Source: DASUPK01 sp036505735 (GTDB lineage Bacteria > Actinomycetota > Thermoleophilia > Solirubrobacterales > 70-9). Taken from it: DNA of 15,327 nt. Positions within the stretch are counted from its first letter, which is position 1. Each line of letters opens with the position of its first letter. Below, piece after piece: positions 7,048-13,116 of the stretch. The translations under genes were made by a program, and so were the position numbers. The DNA lies in assembly GCA_036505735.1 (NCBI GenBank), contig DASXSZ010000107.1:1-15327 (forward strand), written 5' to 3'. The notes beneath the pieces are model-generated. The model searched no databases. It was not told the DNA's origin and was given only the letters and a program-made list of their open reading frames with translations.

Positions 7048-7362
7048 ATGAGGCGAGTCATAGTCAGATACAGAGTCAAACCCGACCGTGCAGACGAGAA
7101 CGAGAAGCTCGTCCGCGCGGTGTATGAGGAGCTCGATCGGACGAAGCCGGAGGGGCTGCGCTACGCAACCCTCCGGCTGGACGACGGGGTGAGTTTCGTT
7201 CACCTCTCGGAGAGCGAGGCAGACAAGAGCCCGCTCACCGAGGTCCCGGCGTTCAAGGCGTTTCAGAAGGAGATCGCGGACCGGGCTGACGAGCAGCCCG
7301 TCGTCACCGAGGTCGATGTGGTCGGGTCCTACGGCTTCGGGTGGACCGTCGATCAGCGGTAA
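7048..7362 (+). CDS. Small protein, possible dimeric alpha/beta-barrel (ABM-like)
   Basis: A 104-residue soluble protein with no signal peptide. It opens with a beta strand (RRVIVRYRVKP, 2-12), then a charged helix (ADENEKLVRAVYEELD, 15-30), strands RYATLRLDDGVSFVHLSES (38-56), a second helix around PAFKAFQKEIADRADEQP (67-84) and a final strand TEVDVVGSYGF (87-97). This beta-alpha-beta-beta-alpha-beta order is that of dimeric ferredoxin-like barrels such as antibiotic-biosynthesis monooxygenase or stress-responsive A/B-barrel proteins. I cannot assign catalysis. It has a very strong ribosome site and follows the exporter by 17 bp, so it belongs to the sigma-factor/exporter unit. Its last 10 bp overlap the end of the opposing serine hydrolase gene. 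The gene itself is secure; the fold is a guess from the strand/helix pattern. Confidence 0.75.
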   Translation: MRRVIVRYRVKPDRADENEKLVRAVYEELDRTKPEGLRYATLRLDDGVSFVHLSESEADKSPLTEVPAFKAFQKEIADRADEQPVVTEVDVVGSYGFGWTVDQR

Positions 7363-8135
7363 CCGCGCAGCAACCGCTGCGTGACGCCGCTGATCGTCGC
7401 GGCCCCGTAGCCAAGGCTCGGGCTGCCGCTGGTGAGCACCGCGATGGAGATGTGCCGGCCGCCTCGTTCCAGCAGGGCGGCCTGGTGCACCCGCCAGCCG
7501 TCGTCGTCCTTGAACCAGCCGCCCTTGAAGTAGACCCGCCAGCCGGATGGGCGACCGTGCGGAATCCCCCAGCGCTCATACGAGACGATCCGCCGGAGGA
7601 GACCAAGGGCGTACTTGCGGTGACGCTCCGGAATCAGGTGGCGGATGCGGGAGAAGAACGTGGCCTGGTCGCGGGCGGTCACCTGGCAGCCGCCCCAGAC
7701 CGGGTTGGGGATGAACCTCCGCATCCCCGCGCGGCGGGCGACCCGCCGCAGGCCGGCCGGACCGACCCGGCCATAGACGGCCGTTGCCGCATCGTTGTCG
7801 GAGACGCGGATCATGGGTCCGAGCAGCCGCCGGTCGCCGCCTCGAAGCCGCCGGTGGCGGACATCCCGCCGGTCGAGGTAGGCGACCAGCAGCATCGCCT
7901 TGACCAGGCTGGCCGAGGAGTACTGGACGTCCCGGCGGAATCCGTGAACCCGACCCCGCTCGTCGATCACCGCGAACGAGCCGCTGCCGCTGCGGCCCTG
8001 CAGGAAGCGGGTTGCGTCGCGGACCCGCTCATGCCACGGGTACGCCGCCGGTTTGGCCGCGGCGGGACCGGACGACGCGAGCGCCCCGCAGGCGAGCGCG
8101 CAGGCGAGGAGGCAGGCCGGCATCCGGACTCTCAT
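7353..8135 (-). CDS. Secreted serine hydrolase, class A beta-lactamase-like fold
   Basis: Exported protein of 260 residues from the ATG at 8135. The signal peptide is MRVRMPACLLACALACGALA with a likely AxA cut near residue 27 (GPAAA-KP). Penicillin-recognising motifs are present: SLVK at 76-79 (nucleophile Ser76 and Lys79), SDN at 112-114, and KGG at 204-206 in place of KTG/KSG. The omega-loop region has RDQATFFSRI (155-164), but I see no convincing counterpart of the deacylating Glu166 of class A beta-lactamases, so a peptidase, esterase or cell-wall role is as likely as beta-lactam hydrolysis. Tyr72 lies just before the active serine. An upstream in-frame ATG at 8198 would place 21 extra residues before the signal peptide; neither start has a clear ribosome site. 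Stop overlaps the opposing small gene by 10 bp. Confidence 0.8.
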   Translation of the reverse strand: MRVRMPACLLACALACGALASSGPAAAKPAAYPWHERVRDATRFLQGRSGSGSFAVIDERGRVHGFRRDVQYSSASLVKAMLLVAYLDRRDVRHRRLRGGDRRLLGPMIRVSDNDAATAVYGRVGPAGLRRVARRAGMRRFIPNPVWGGCQVTARDQATFFSRIRHLIPERHRKYALGLLRRIVSYERWGIPHGRPSGWRVYFKGGWFKDDDGWRVHQAALLERGGRHISIAVLTSGSPSLGYGAATISGVTQRLLRGYR

Positions 8136-8227
8136 GGCCGCGCATCTTCGCGCCCTGGTGATGCGCCAGGCATACGCGCCGGGCAAAAGGGGGATCATCT
8201 CGGCGAGCTAAACGGAGGAGCGTCGTG

Positions 8228-8305
8228 ATGAGCGCAACCGAGTCCCTAGCTGCGCGAGTCCGAGCGTCAGCGGGATACGTAACCAAGGCCGGATTGCGGG
8301 GCTAG
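8228..8305 (+). CDS. Possible 25-residue leader peptide upstream of the GAF kinase
   Basis: A short frame running from ATG 8228 (or GTG 8225) to TAG 8305 encodes 25 residues rich in Ala, Arg and Ser (begins MSATESLAARVRASAG). A good Shine-Dalgarno sequence, GGAGGAG at 8214-8220, lies seven bases before the ATG, and the stop is eight bases before the GTG of the next gene. That is the arrangement expected for a translated, coupled leader. It is too short for coding statistics and may be fortuitous; GGAGG occurs often in this GC-rich DNA. No function is suggested. Confidence 0.35.
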   Translation: MSATESLAARVRASAGYVTKAGLRG

Positions 8306-8313
8306 GCGGTTAA

Positions 8314-9426
8314 GTGACGACGAGGGAAGAGTCGCTCAGCTCCGAGGCCCTGGACGTGGTCGTGAAGCTCCTCTTCGAGCTCGACGAGGAGCGCGGGCTG
8401 GAGGACTTCTACGACCGGATCTGCGAGGCGGTCTGTCTGCAGACCTCGATGGAGCGGGCGGTGCTCTTCCTCTACGACGCGGAACGCAAGCTGGTCCTGC
8501 CGGCAGGCAGCCACGGGGTCTACCGCGAGTTCATCGTGCACGGCTACGGCACCCTGGAGGAGACCCCGATCGCCCAGCGGGCCCTCGCTGAGGACAGGGT
8601 GGTCGAGACCGACAACCTGGGTGAGGACGTGCCGGCCCGCTACTCGAACCTCCCGGGCGTCAGCAAGCTCACCTGCACCCCCGTGGCCGCGGCCGGACGG
8701 TGGCTCGGGGTGATCTTCGCCGACCGCGACGGCGAGCCGTTCGACCTCACCGAGGTCGAGCGCTCCACGATGCACGCTCTGGGCAGGACCGCCGCCCTGG
8801 CCAGCCACGTCAGGGAGGTGACTCGCCAGCTCGAGCGCGGCCGGCGCCTCTCCGAGCGCATCGACCTCGCGCGCGAGGTCCACGAGCGGGTCACCCAGCG
8901 CCTCTTCGGCGTCTCGATGGCGCTCGGCTCGGACCGGCCGCTCGCCGGGGAGGACCGCGACCGCTGCGCCGCCGAGATCGAGGCGGCGCTCGGCGATCTG
9001 CGCGAGGCGCTGATCGGCTCCGCAGGCAGCTCCCTGCTGGAGCTGCAGGACGGGGGCCTCCGCTCCGAGCTCGACCGGCTCGGCCGGCAGTACAAGCGGC
9101 TGCCGCTGGTGGTGGATTGGCGCGAGGGCGTCGACGTCCCCGAGAAGCTCGAGCCGCTCGCGGTGTCAACCCTGAACGAGGCGCTCCGCAACGCGGAGAA
9201 GCACGCCGATCCCACGGAGGTGAGGGTGACGATCAGCGCCCGCGACGGCGTGTTCGCGCTCGAAGTGCGCAACGACGGGCTGCGGGAGCCCGCGGGCGAA
9301 GGCGCGGCCGGCTCGCGGATGGGCCTGCGGCTGGCGTCCTACGAGGCGCTGCAGCGAGGGGGAATGCTCGAGTACGGGCGGGAGGAGGATCGATGGCGGG
9401 TGCGCCTGGTGCTGCCGAGCAGCTGA
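8314..9426 (+). CDS. Soluble GAF-domain histidine kinase, NarL/DesK-type (HisKA_3)
   Basis: Cytosolic kinase of 370 residues with no membrane segment. A GAF domain spans about 28-165 (FYDRICEAVCLQTSMERAVLF, LTCTPVAAAGRWLGVIFADR). It is followed by a short helix and a HisKA_3 dimerisation box LAREVHERVTQRLFG (about 185-199) with the phosphorylated His190. The kinase domain has the N box STLNEALRNAEKHA (285-298) and a shortened ATP lid, NDGLREP to SRMGLRLASYEA. The family consensus around the His usually reads E-L-H-D; here it is EVHER, missing the Asp, which may alter phosphatase or kinase activity. The GTG start is the only one available because TAA directly precedes it; AGGCGGT at 8304-8310 is the likely ribosome site. 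It is followed with a 34-bp overlap by a LuxR-type regulator, its obvious partner. The signal bound by GAF is unknown. Confidence 0.87.
   Translation: MTTREESLSSEALDVVVKLLFELDEERGLEDFYDRICEAVCLQTSMERAVLFLYDAERKLVLPAGSHGVYREFIVHGYGTLEETPIAQRALAEDRVVETDNLGEDVPARYSNLPGVSKLTCTPVAAAGRWLGVIFADRDGEPFDLTEVERSTMHALGRTAALASHVREVTRQLERGRRLSERIDLAREVHERVTQRLFGVSMALGSDRPLAGEDRDRCAAEIEAALGDLREALIGSAGSSLLELQDGGLRSELDRLGRQYKRLPLVVDWREGVDVPEKLEPLAVSTLNEALRNAEKHADPTEVRVTISARDGVFALEVRNDGLREPAGEGAAGSRMGLRLASYEALQRGGMLEYGREEDRWRVRLVLPSS
9381..9388 (+). promoter_or_regulatory. Ribosome binding site inside the GAF kinase gene
   Basis: GGAGGAGG ends four bases before the ATG at 9393 and lies within the last 50 bases of the kinase gene. 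It fixes the start of the LuxR-type regulator inside the kinase frame and implies coupled translation. Confidence 0.7.
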
Positions 9427-10031
9427 ACGGCTCGGACAAGCTGAGTGTGCTCGTCGTCGACGATCACGCCGTCGTGCAGTGGGGCTTTCGCCTCCTGCTC
9501 GGCCGGCAGCCCTGGATGGGCGAGTGCGCCGTCGCCTCGACCACCGAGGAGGCTGTGGAGCTGGCCGGGCGGCTTCGGCCCGACGTCGCGCTGGTCGATC
9601 TCTTCCTCGGCGAGCGCTCCGGCGCCGAGCTCTGCGAGGCGCTGCGGGAGGTCTCGCCCAGGACGCGGGTCCTGCTGATCTCGGGCGCCGGGTGGATCTC
9701 GCCCGAGGCAGCCAAGGCCGCCGGCGCGGCAGGCTTCATCTCCAAGGACTGGAGCGCGGACGAGGTCGCCAACGCTGTGCGAATGGTGGGGAGGGGGATG
9801 ACGGTGTACGCGCGGCAGTCCGAGGGGCCCGCCACCCCGCTCTCGCCCCGCGAGCGGGAGGTGCTCGAGCTGATCGGTGCCGGGGCGACGAACCGCGAGA
9901 TCGCGGAGCGCCTCTTCCTCTCGCCGCACACGATCAAGGACCACACCACCGCGCTCTATCGCAAGCTCGGGGTGCGGAACCGGGCCGAGGCGACTCGCAA
10001 GGCCGAGCAGCTTGGCCTCACCCGCCGCTAG
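9393..10031 (+). CDS. NarL/FixJ-family LuxR-type response regulator
   Basis: Transcription regulator of 212 residues paired with the GAF kinase. The receiver domain covers about 17-135, with Asp23/Asp24 (VVDDHAVV), phosphoacceptor Asp69 in VALVDLFLGER, Ser97 where Thr/Ser is expected (LLISGAG) and Lys118 (ISKDWS). The LuxR helix-turn-helix lies at about 149-208, with LSPREREVLELIGAGATNREIA, LFLSPHTIKDHTTALYRKLGV and NRAEATRKAEQLGL. The start at 9393 is set by a strong ribosome site; an alternative GTG at 9447 would remove 18 residues. The first 16 residues form a loose N-terminal leader before the receiver. The gene overlaps the end of the kinase by 34 bp. Regulated genes are unknown. Confidence 0.93.
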   Translation: MAGAPGAAEQLNGSDKLSVLVVDDHAVVQWGFRLLLGRQPWMGECAVASTTEEAVELAGRLRPDVALVDLFLGERSGAELCEALREVSPRTRVLLISGAGWISPEAAKAAGAAGFISKDWSADEVANAVRMVGRGMTVYARQSEGPATPLSPREREVLELIGAGATNREIAERLFLSPHTIKDHTTALYRKLGVRNRAEATRKAEQLGLTRR

Positions 10032-10044
10032 GGTGGGGCCCCCC

Positions 10045-10064
10045 GGCGGGCTTGATCCCCCGCC
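10045..10064 (+). terminator. G/C-rich inverted repeat after the LuxR-type regulator
   Basis: GGCGGG (10045-10050) pairs with CCCGCC (10059-10064) around the loop CTTGATCC. It follows the regulator stop by 13 bases. There is no U-tract, so it may be a weak or Rho-assisted terminator, or simply a hairpin. Confidence 0.35.
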
Positions 10065-10077
10065 CGTCCCCCTGAAC

Positions 10078-10093
10078 CCCCCCGAACGGGGGG
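10078..10093 (+). repeat. Perfect C6/G6 hairpin in the pre-fabD spacer
   Basis: Six C (10078-10083) and six G (10088-10093) enclose the loop GAAC. It stands 53 bases before fabD and directly after other C-tracts. It could be part of a terminator or influence the fab operon leader; no U-tract follows. The 114-bp spacer holds no gene or clear promoter that I can see. Confidence 0.4.
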
Positions 10094-10145
10094 CATGGGC
10101 CTTACCCCCCTTCACTCCACCGCGGCGCGGGGGTACTCCTGAGGC

Positions 10146-11012
10146 ATGGACGCCAACGCCACTTCAGCGACCCTGTTTCCAGGACAGGGCGTGGGAGATG
10201 CCTCGAGCCGCGAGCTCGTCGCTGAGGTCCGCCCCGATCTTCTGGACCTCGCCACTGAGCTGGTCGGCGAGGACCCGTTCGAGCGGATGGCCGAAGGCAC
10301 CGCCTTTGCACAGCCGGCCGTGTACTGCGCCTCGATCGCCGGCTACGAGCGGCTCGGTCGCCCGTCGGCGGAGTACTTCGCGGGCCACTCGCTGGGCGAG
10401 ATAGGCGCCCTCGCCGCGGCGGGGGCGATCGACGACCCCGACGGGCTGCGCGTGGTCGTCGCGCGAGGCCGCGTCATGGATGAGGCGGCCCGCGCCGGCG
10501 AGCCCGGCGGGATGCTCGCCATCGGCTCAGACCGGGACCGCGCAGAGGCGCTCGCCGCCGAGCACGGCCTCACACTGGCGAACGAGAACTCCCCTGAGCA
10601 GTTCGTGCTCTCGGGCCCGCTGGCGGCGATCGAGGCGGCCGAGGCCGGGGCGAAGTCCGACGGAGTACGCGCCAAGAAGCTCGCGGTCGCCGGCGCCTTC
10701 CACACCGAGGCGATGGCCTCGGGCGTGGCGCCGTTCCGCCGCGCCCTCGACGAGGTGGATGTCCGCAGGCCGGAGGTGCCGGTGGTCTCCTCGACGAGCG
10801 CCGAGTTCTTCGACGACTCGATTCGGGACACGCTGGCCGCCTCGCTGGTCAGTCCGATCCGCTGGACGGCGGTGCTCCAGAAGCTCCGGCAGCTGGGCGT
10901 GACGACGTATCTGGACGTCGGGCCGGGGAAGGTGCTGGCCGGGCTCGTCCGCCGAACGCTCGTGGATCCGCATGTCGAGATCGTCTCCAACCGGGAGTCG
11001 GCCCTTGCCTGA
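10146..11012 (+). CDS. fabD: Malonyl-CoA:ACP transacylase
   Basis: Transfers malonate from CoA to the acyl carrier protein, giving the extender unit for type II fatty acid synthesis. The protein has 288 residues; typical FabD is about 305. The oxyanion-region FPGQG is at 11-15, the nucleophile motif GHSLGE at 80-85 has Ser82, Arg107 lies in ARGRVM (the malonate-carboxylate-binding Arg), and His186 is in GAFHTEAM. Closing motifs TTYLDVGPGKVLAGL are also present. The start ATG follows TGAGGC closely. It heads an operon, overlapping fabH by several bases. The acyl-transferase fold is shared with polyketide synthase AT domains, but the free-standing gene and neighbours make FabD firm. Confidence 0.95.
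   Translation: MDANATSATLFPGQGVGDASSRELVAEVRPDLLDLATELVGEDPFERMAEGTAFAQPAVYCASIAGYERLGRPSAEYFAGHSLGEIGALAAAGAIDDPDGLRVVVARGRVMDEAARAGEPGGMLAIGSDRDRAEALAAEHGLTLANENSPEQFVLSGPLAAIEAAEAGAKSDGVRAKKLAVAGAFHTEAMASGVAPFRRALDEVDVRRPEVPVVSSTSAEFFDDSIRDTLAASLVSPIRWTAVLQKLRQLGVTTYLDVGPGKVLAGLVRRTLVDPHVEIVSNRESALA
10993..10997 (+). promoter_or_regulatory. Ribosome binding site supporting a TTG start for fabH
   Basis: GGGAG lies seven bases before TTG at 11005 and inside the end of fabD. An ATG at 10972 is also in frame but has no comparable site. Confidence 0.4.
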
Positions 11013-12057
11013 GCTCTCGCCCGGACAGCAGTGGGAGGTCGACGCCACCCTGGTCGATCCGGAGGGCTTGGTCGCCCGGACCACCGGCGCGACCGACAAC
11101 GGCCGGAGGCCGATCTCCGGACCGGGAATCGCCGCCATCGCGGCGGCCGTACCGGAGCGCGTGGTCGAGAACGACGAGCTCGCCCGGCCCCTCGGCGTCG
11201 ACTCCGAGTGGATCTCCTCGCGCACCGGCATTCACCGCCGCCGCCGGGTGAGTGGCGAGAGCCTGGTGGACCTCGCTGCCCTCGCCGGCTCGGACGCGCT
11301 CGCGATGGCCGAGCTCGAGCCGGTCGAAGTGGACCTCGTGATGGTCGCGACCTTCACCCCGGATCAGCTGCAGCCTCACGCGGCGCCTCTCGTCGCCGCT
11401 CGCCTGGGTGCGAAGTCCGCGGGAGCGATGGACGTCGGCGCCGCCTGCACGGGGTTCCTCTCAGCCCTGTCGCTGGCGACCGCCCAGCTCGAATCGGCCC
11501 GCGCCCGTGCGGCGCTCGTGGTCGGCGCCGAGGTGCTCAGCGGCGTCACCGACTACGGCGACCGGAGGACCGCCGGCCTGTTCGGCGACGGCGCCGGCGC
11601 CGCGGTCATCACCCCGAACGGCCCAGGGCTGATCGGCCCGATCGCCCTTCGGTCCGACGGCGCGCGAGGCGACCTGATCCAGGCCACCCACGAGGAGCGG
11701 CTGGTGCGGATGGACGGGCGCGCCACCTTCCGGGCGGCTGTGGCGGCGATGAGCGACGTGACGCAGGAGGTCGTCTCGGACGCCGGGCTCGCCCTCGAGG
11801 AGATTGACCTGTTCGTCTATCACCAGGCCAACTCACGGATCATCTCCGCGGTCGGCGAACGGCTGGATCTCCCAGCCGACCGCGTCATCGACTGCCTCGC
11901 CGACTACGGCAACACCTCCGCCGCCAGCATCCCTATCGCGCTCGCGCAGGCGGCCGGGCGCGGATTGCTCCGCAAGGGGTCACGAGTCCTGCTCTCCGCC
12001 TTCGGGGCCGGCCTCACCTGGGGCGCCGGGATCGTCGAGTGGGAGGGAGCCGCATGA
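11005..12057 (+). CDS. fabH: Beta-ketoacyl-ACP synthase III with N-terminal extension
   Basis: Condenses acetyl- or branched acyl-CoA with malonyl-ACP to start fatty acid chains. Numbered from the ATG at 10972, the catalytic triad is Cys159 (DVGAACTGFLSAL), His284 (FVYHQANSRI) and Asn314 (YGNTSAASIP); from the TTG at 11005 subtract 11. The core begins only at about residue 51 (GIAAIAAAVPERVVENDEL), so the protein carries roughly 40-50 extra N-terminal residues rich in Gly, Asp and Pro. I prefer the TTG at 11005 because of its ribosome site; a TTG at 11068 would give a nearly normal-length protein but has its GGAGGG only one base upstream. Typical FabH is about 310-335 residues. The gene overlaps fabD and its stop overlaps the fabG start (ATGA). 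Primer specificity, straight or branched, cannot be read. Confidence 0.92.
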   Translation: MPELSPGQQWEVDATLVDPEGLVARTTGATDNGRRPISGPGIAAIAAAVPERVVENDELARPLGVDSEWISSRTGIHRRRRVSGESLVDLAALAGSDALAMAELEPVEVDLVMVATFTPDQLQPHAAPLVAARLGAKSAGAMDVGAACTGFLSALSLATAQLESARARAALVVGAEVLSGVTDYGDRRTAGLFGDGAGAAVITPNGPGLIGPIALRSDGARGDLIQATHEERLVRMDGRATFRAAVAAMSDVTQEVVSDAGLALEEIDLFVYHQANSRIISAVGERLDLPADRVIDCLADYGNTSAASIPIALAQAAGRGLLRKGSRVLLSAFGAGLTWGAGIVEWEGAA

Positions 12058-12854
12058 GTGTCGCTGAGACAACTGTCGAAACGGGGACCGCGGGTCGACA
12101 CCAGACTGCCGGTTGCGCCCTGGTCACGGGCGCCTCCCGGGGGATCGGGGCCGCGACCGCCAGGGCGCTGGCCGAGGACGGCTGGGCGGTCGGGATCAAC
12201 TACAGCCGCGACCGCGATGGCGCCGAGCAGGTTGCCGCGCAGATCGAGAACGATGGCGGGACAGCCCTGACGCTTGGCGCCGACGTCGCCGACGCCTCTG
12301 CGGCCGACGAGATGCTGTCTCACCTCAACGAGGAGCACGGGCCGGTGCTCGTCCTTGTCAACAACGCGGGGATCACCGCAGACGCCCTCTCGATGAGGAT
12401 CAAGGACGAGGACTGGGGCCGAGTGCTCGACGTCAACCTGACGGCGGCATTCAGGCTCACCCGCGCGGCCATCGGCCCGATGATGCGCCAGCGCTTCGGC
12501 CGGGTGATCAACGTGGCTTCGGTCGTCGGCCTGAGGGCCAACGCGGGGCAGGCCAACTACGCCGCCGCCAAGGGCGGGCTGATCGCCTTCACCCGGACTG
12601 TGGCGGTCGAGGTCGCACGCCGTGGCGTGACCGTGAACGCGGTCGCCCCCGGGCTGATCGAGACCGAGCTGACCCGCGACTTCACCTCCAACGGATCCGA
12701 CTCGAACGGGTCGAGCGGCCTGCTCGACGCCATTCCGGCCAGGCGGCCCGGATCGCCGGAGGAGGTGGCGGCGTGCATTCGCTTCCTCGCGTCCGACCAG
12801 GCGTCGTACGTGACCGGGGCCGTTCTGCCAATCGACGGCGGCATGTCCGCCTGA
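12054..12854 (+). CDS. fabG: 3-oxoacyl-ACP reductase (SDR family)
   Basis: NADPH-dependent reduction of 3-ketoacyl-ACP in the elongation cycle. It has 266 residues, a little long for FabG (about 245). The cofactor motif TGASRGIG is at 25-32, NNAG at 103-106, and the catalytic tetrad is Asn128, Ser156, Tyr169 and Lys173 (YAAAKGG). The end PIDGGMSA is typical. Two oddities: about 18 extra hydrophilic residues precede the first strand, and the substrate-lid region after PGLIETELTRDF contains a Ser/Gly/Asn-rich run at 211-222, where other FabGs have a charged helix. A GGGAGGGAG site at 12041-12049 fixes the ATG at 12054, which overlaps the fabH stop; an upstream in-frame GTG at 12039 is less likely. 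The operon context supports FabG over another SDR. Confidence 0.92.
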   Translation: MSVAETTVETGTAGRHQTAGCALVTGASRGIGAATARALAEDGWAVGINYSRDRDGAEQVAAQIENDGGTALTLGADVADASAADEMLSHLNEEHGPVLVLVNNAGITADALSMRIKDEDWGRVLDVNLTAAFRLTRAAIGPMMRQRFGRVINVASVVGLRANAGQANYAAAKGGLIAFTRTVAVEVARRGVTVNAVAPGLIETELTRDFTSNGSDSNGSSGLLDAIPARRPGSPEEVAACIRFLASDQASYVTGAVLPIDGGMSA

Positions 12855-12870
12855 AGAAGAAAGGAGAAGC

Positions 12871-13116
12871 ATGACAACCGCAACCAAGGATCAGGTCACG
12901 GAGAGGGTGATCGCCGCGCTCGTCGAGTTCGGCGAGGAGCCCGAGAACGTGAAGCCGGACTCCCGCTTCGAGGACCTGGACATCGACTCGCTCGACCTGG
13001 TCGAGCTCGCCCAGGTGATCGAGGACGAGTACGGCATCGAGGTGACCGACGCGGACATGGACAAGATCGCGACGGTCCAGGACGCCGTCGACTTCGTTAC
13101 CGAGCGCCAGGGATGA
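12871..13116 (+). CDS. acpP: Acyl carrier protein
   Basis: Carries growing acyl chains on 4'-phosphopantetheine in type II fatty acid synthesis. The protein has 81 residues, is acidic, and shows the attachment motif LDIDSLDLVELA with Ser40. Helices ERVIAALVEFG, LDLVELAQVIEDEYG and TVQDAVDFVTERQ fit the four-helix ACP fold. A clear ribosome site, AAGGAG at 12861-12866, precedes the ATG, and 16 bp separate it from fabG; such a strong site fits the high demand for ACP. Its TGA overlaps the fabF ATG. Confidence 0.97.
   Translation: MTTATKDQVTERVIAALVEFGEEPENVKPDSRFEDLDIDSLDLVELAQVIEDEYGIEVTDADMDKIATVQDAVDFVTERQG

Noticed and set aside
7341..8228. A 295-codon plus-strand frame opposite the serine hydrolase
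   Set aside because: The minus strand carries a signal peptide and SxxK, SDN and KGG motifs; the plus frame is a compositional shadow.
8700..9392. Upstream extension of the LuxR-type regulator frame through the GAF kinase
   Set aside because: This part is an Arg/Ala/Gly-rich shadow of the kinase. A strong ribosome site sets the regulator start at 9393.
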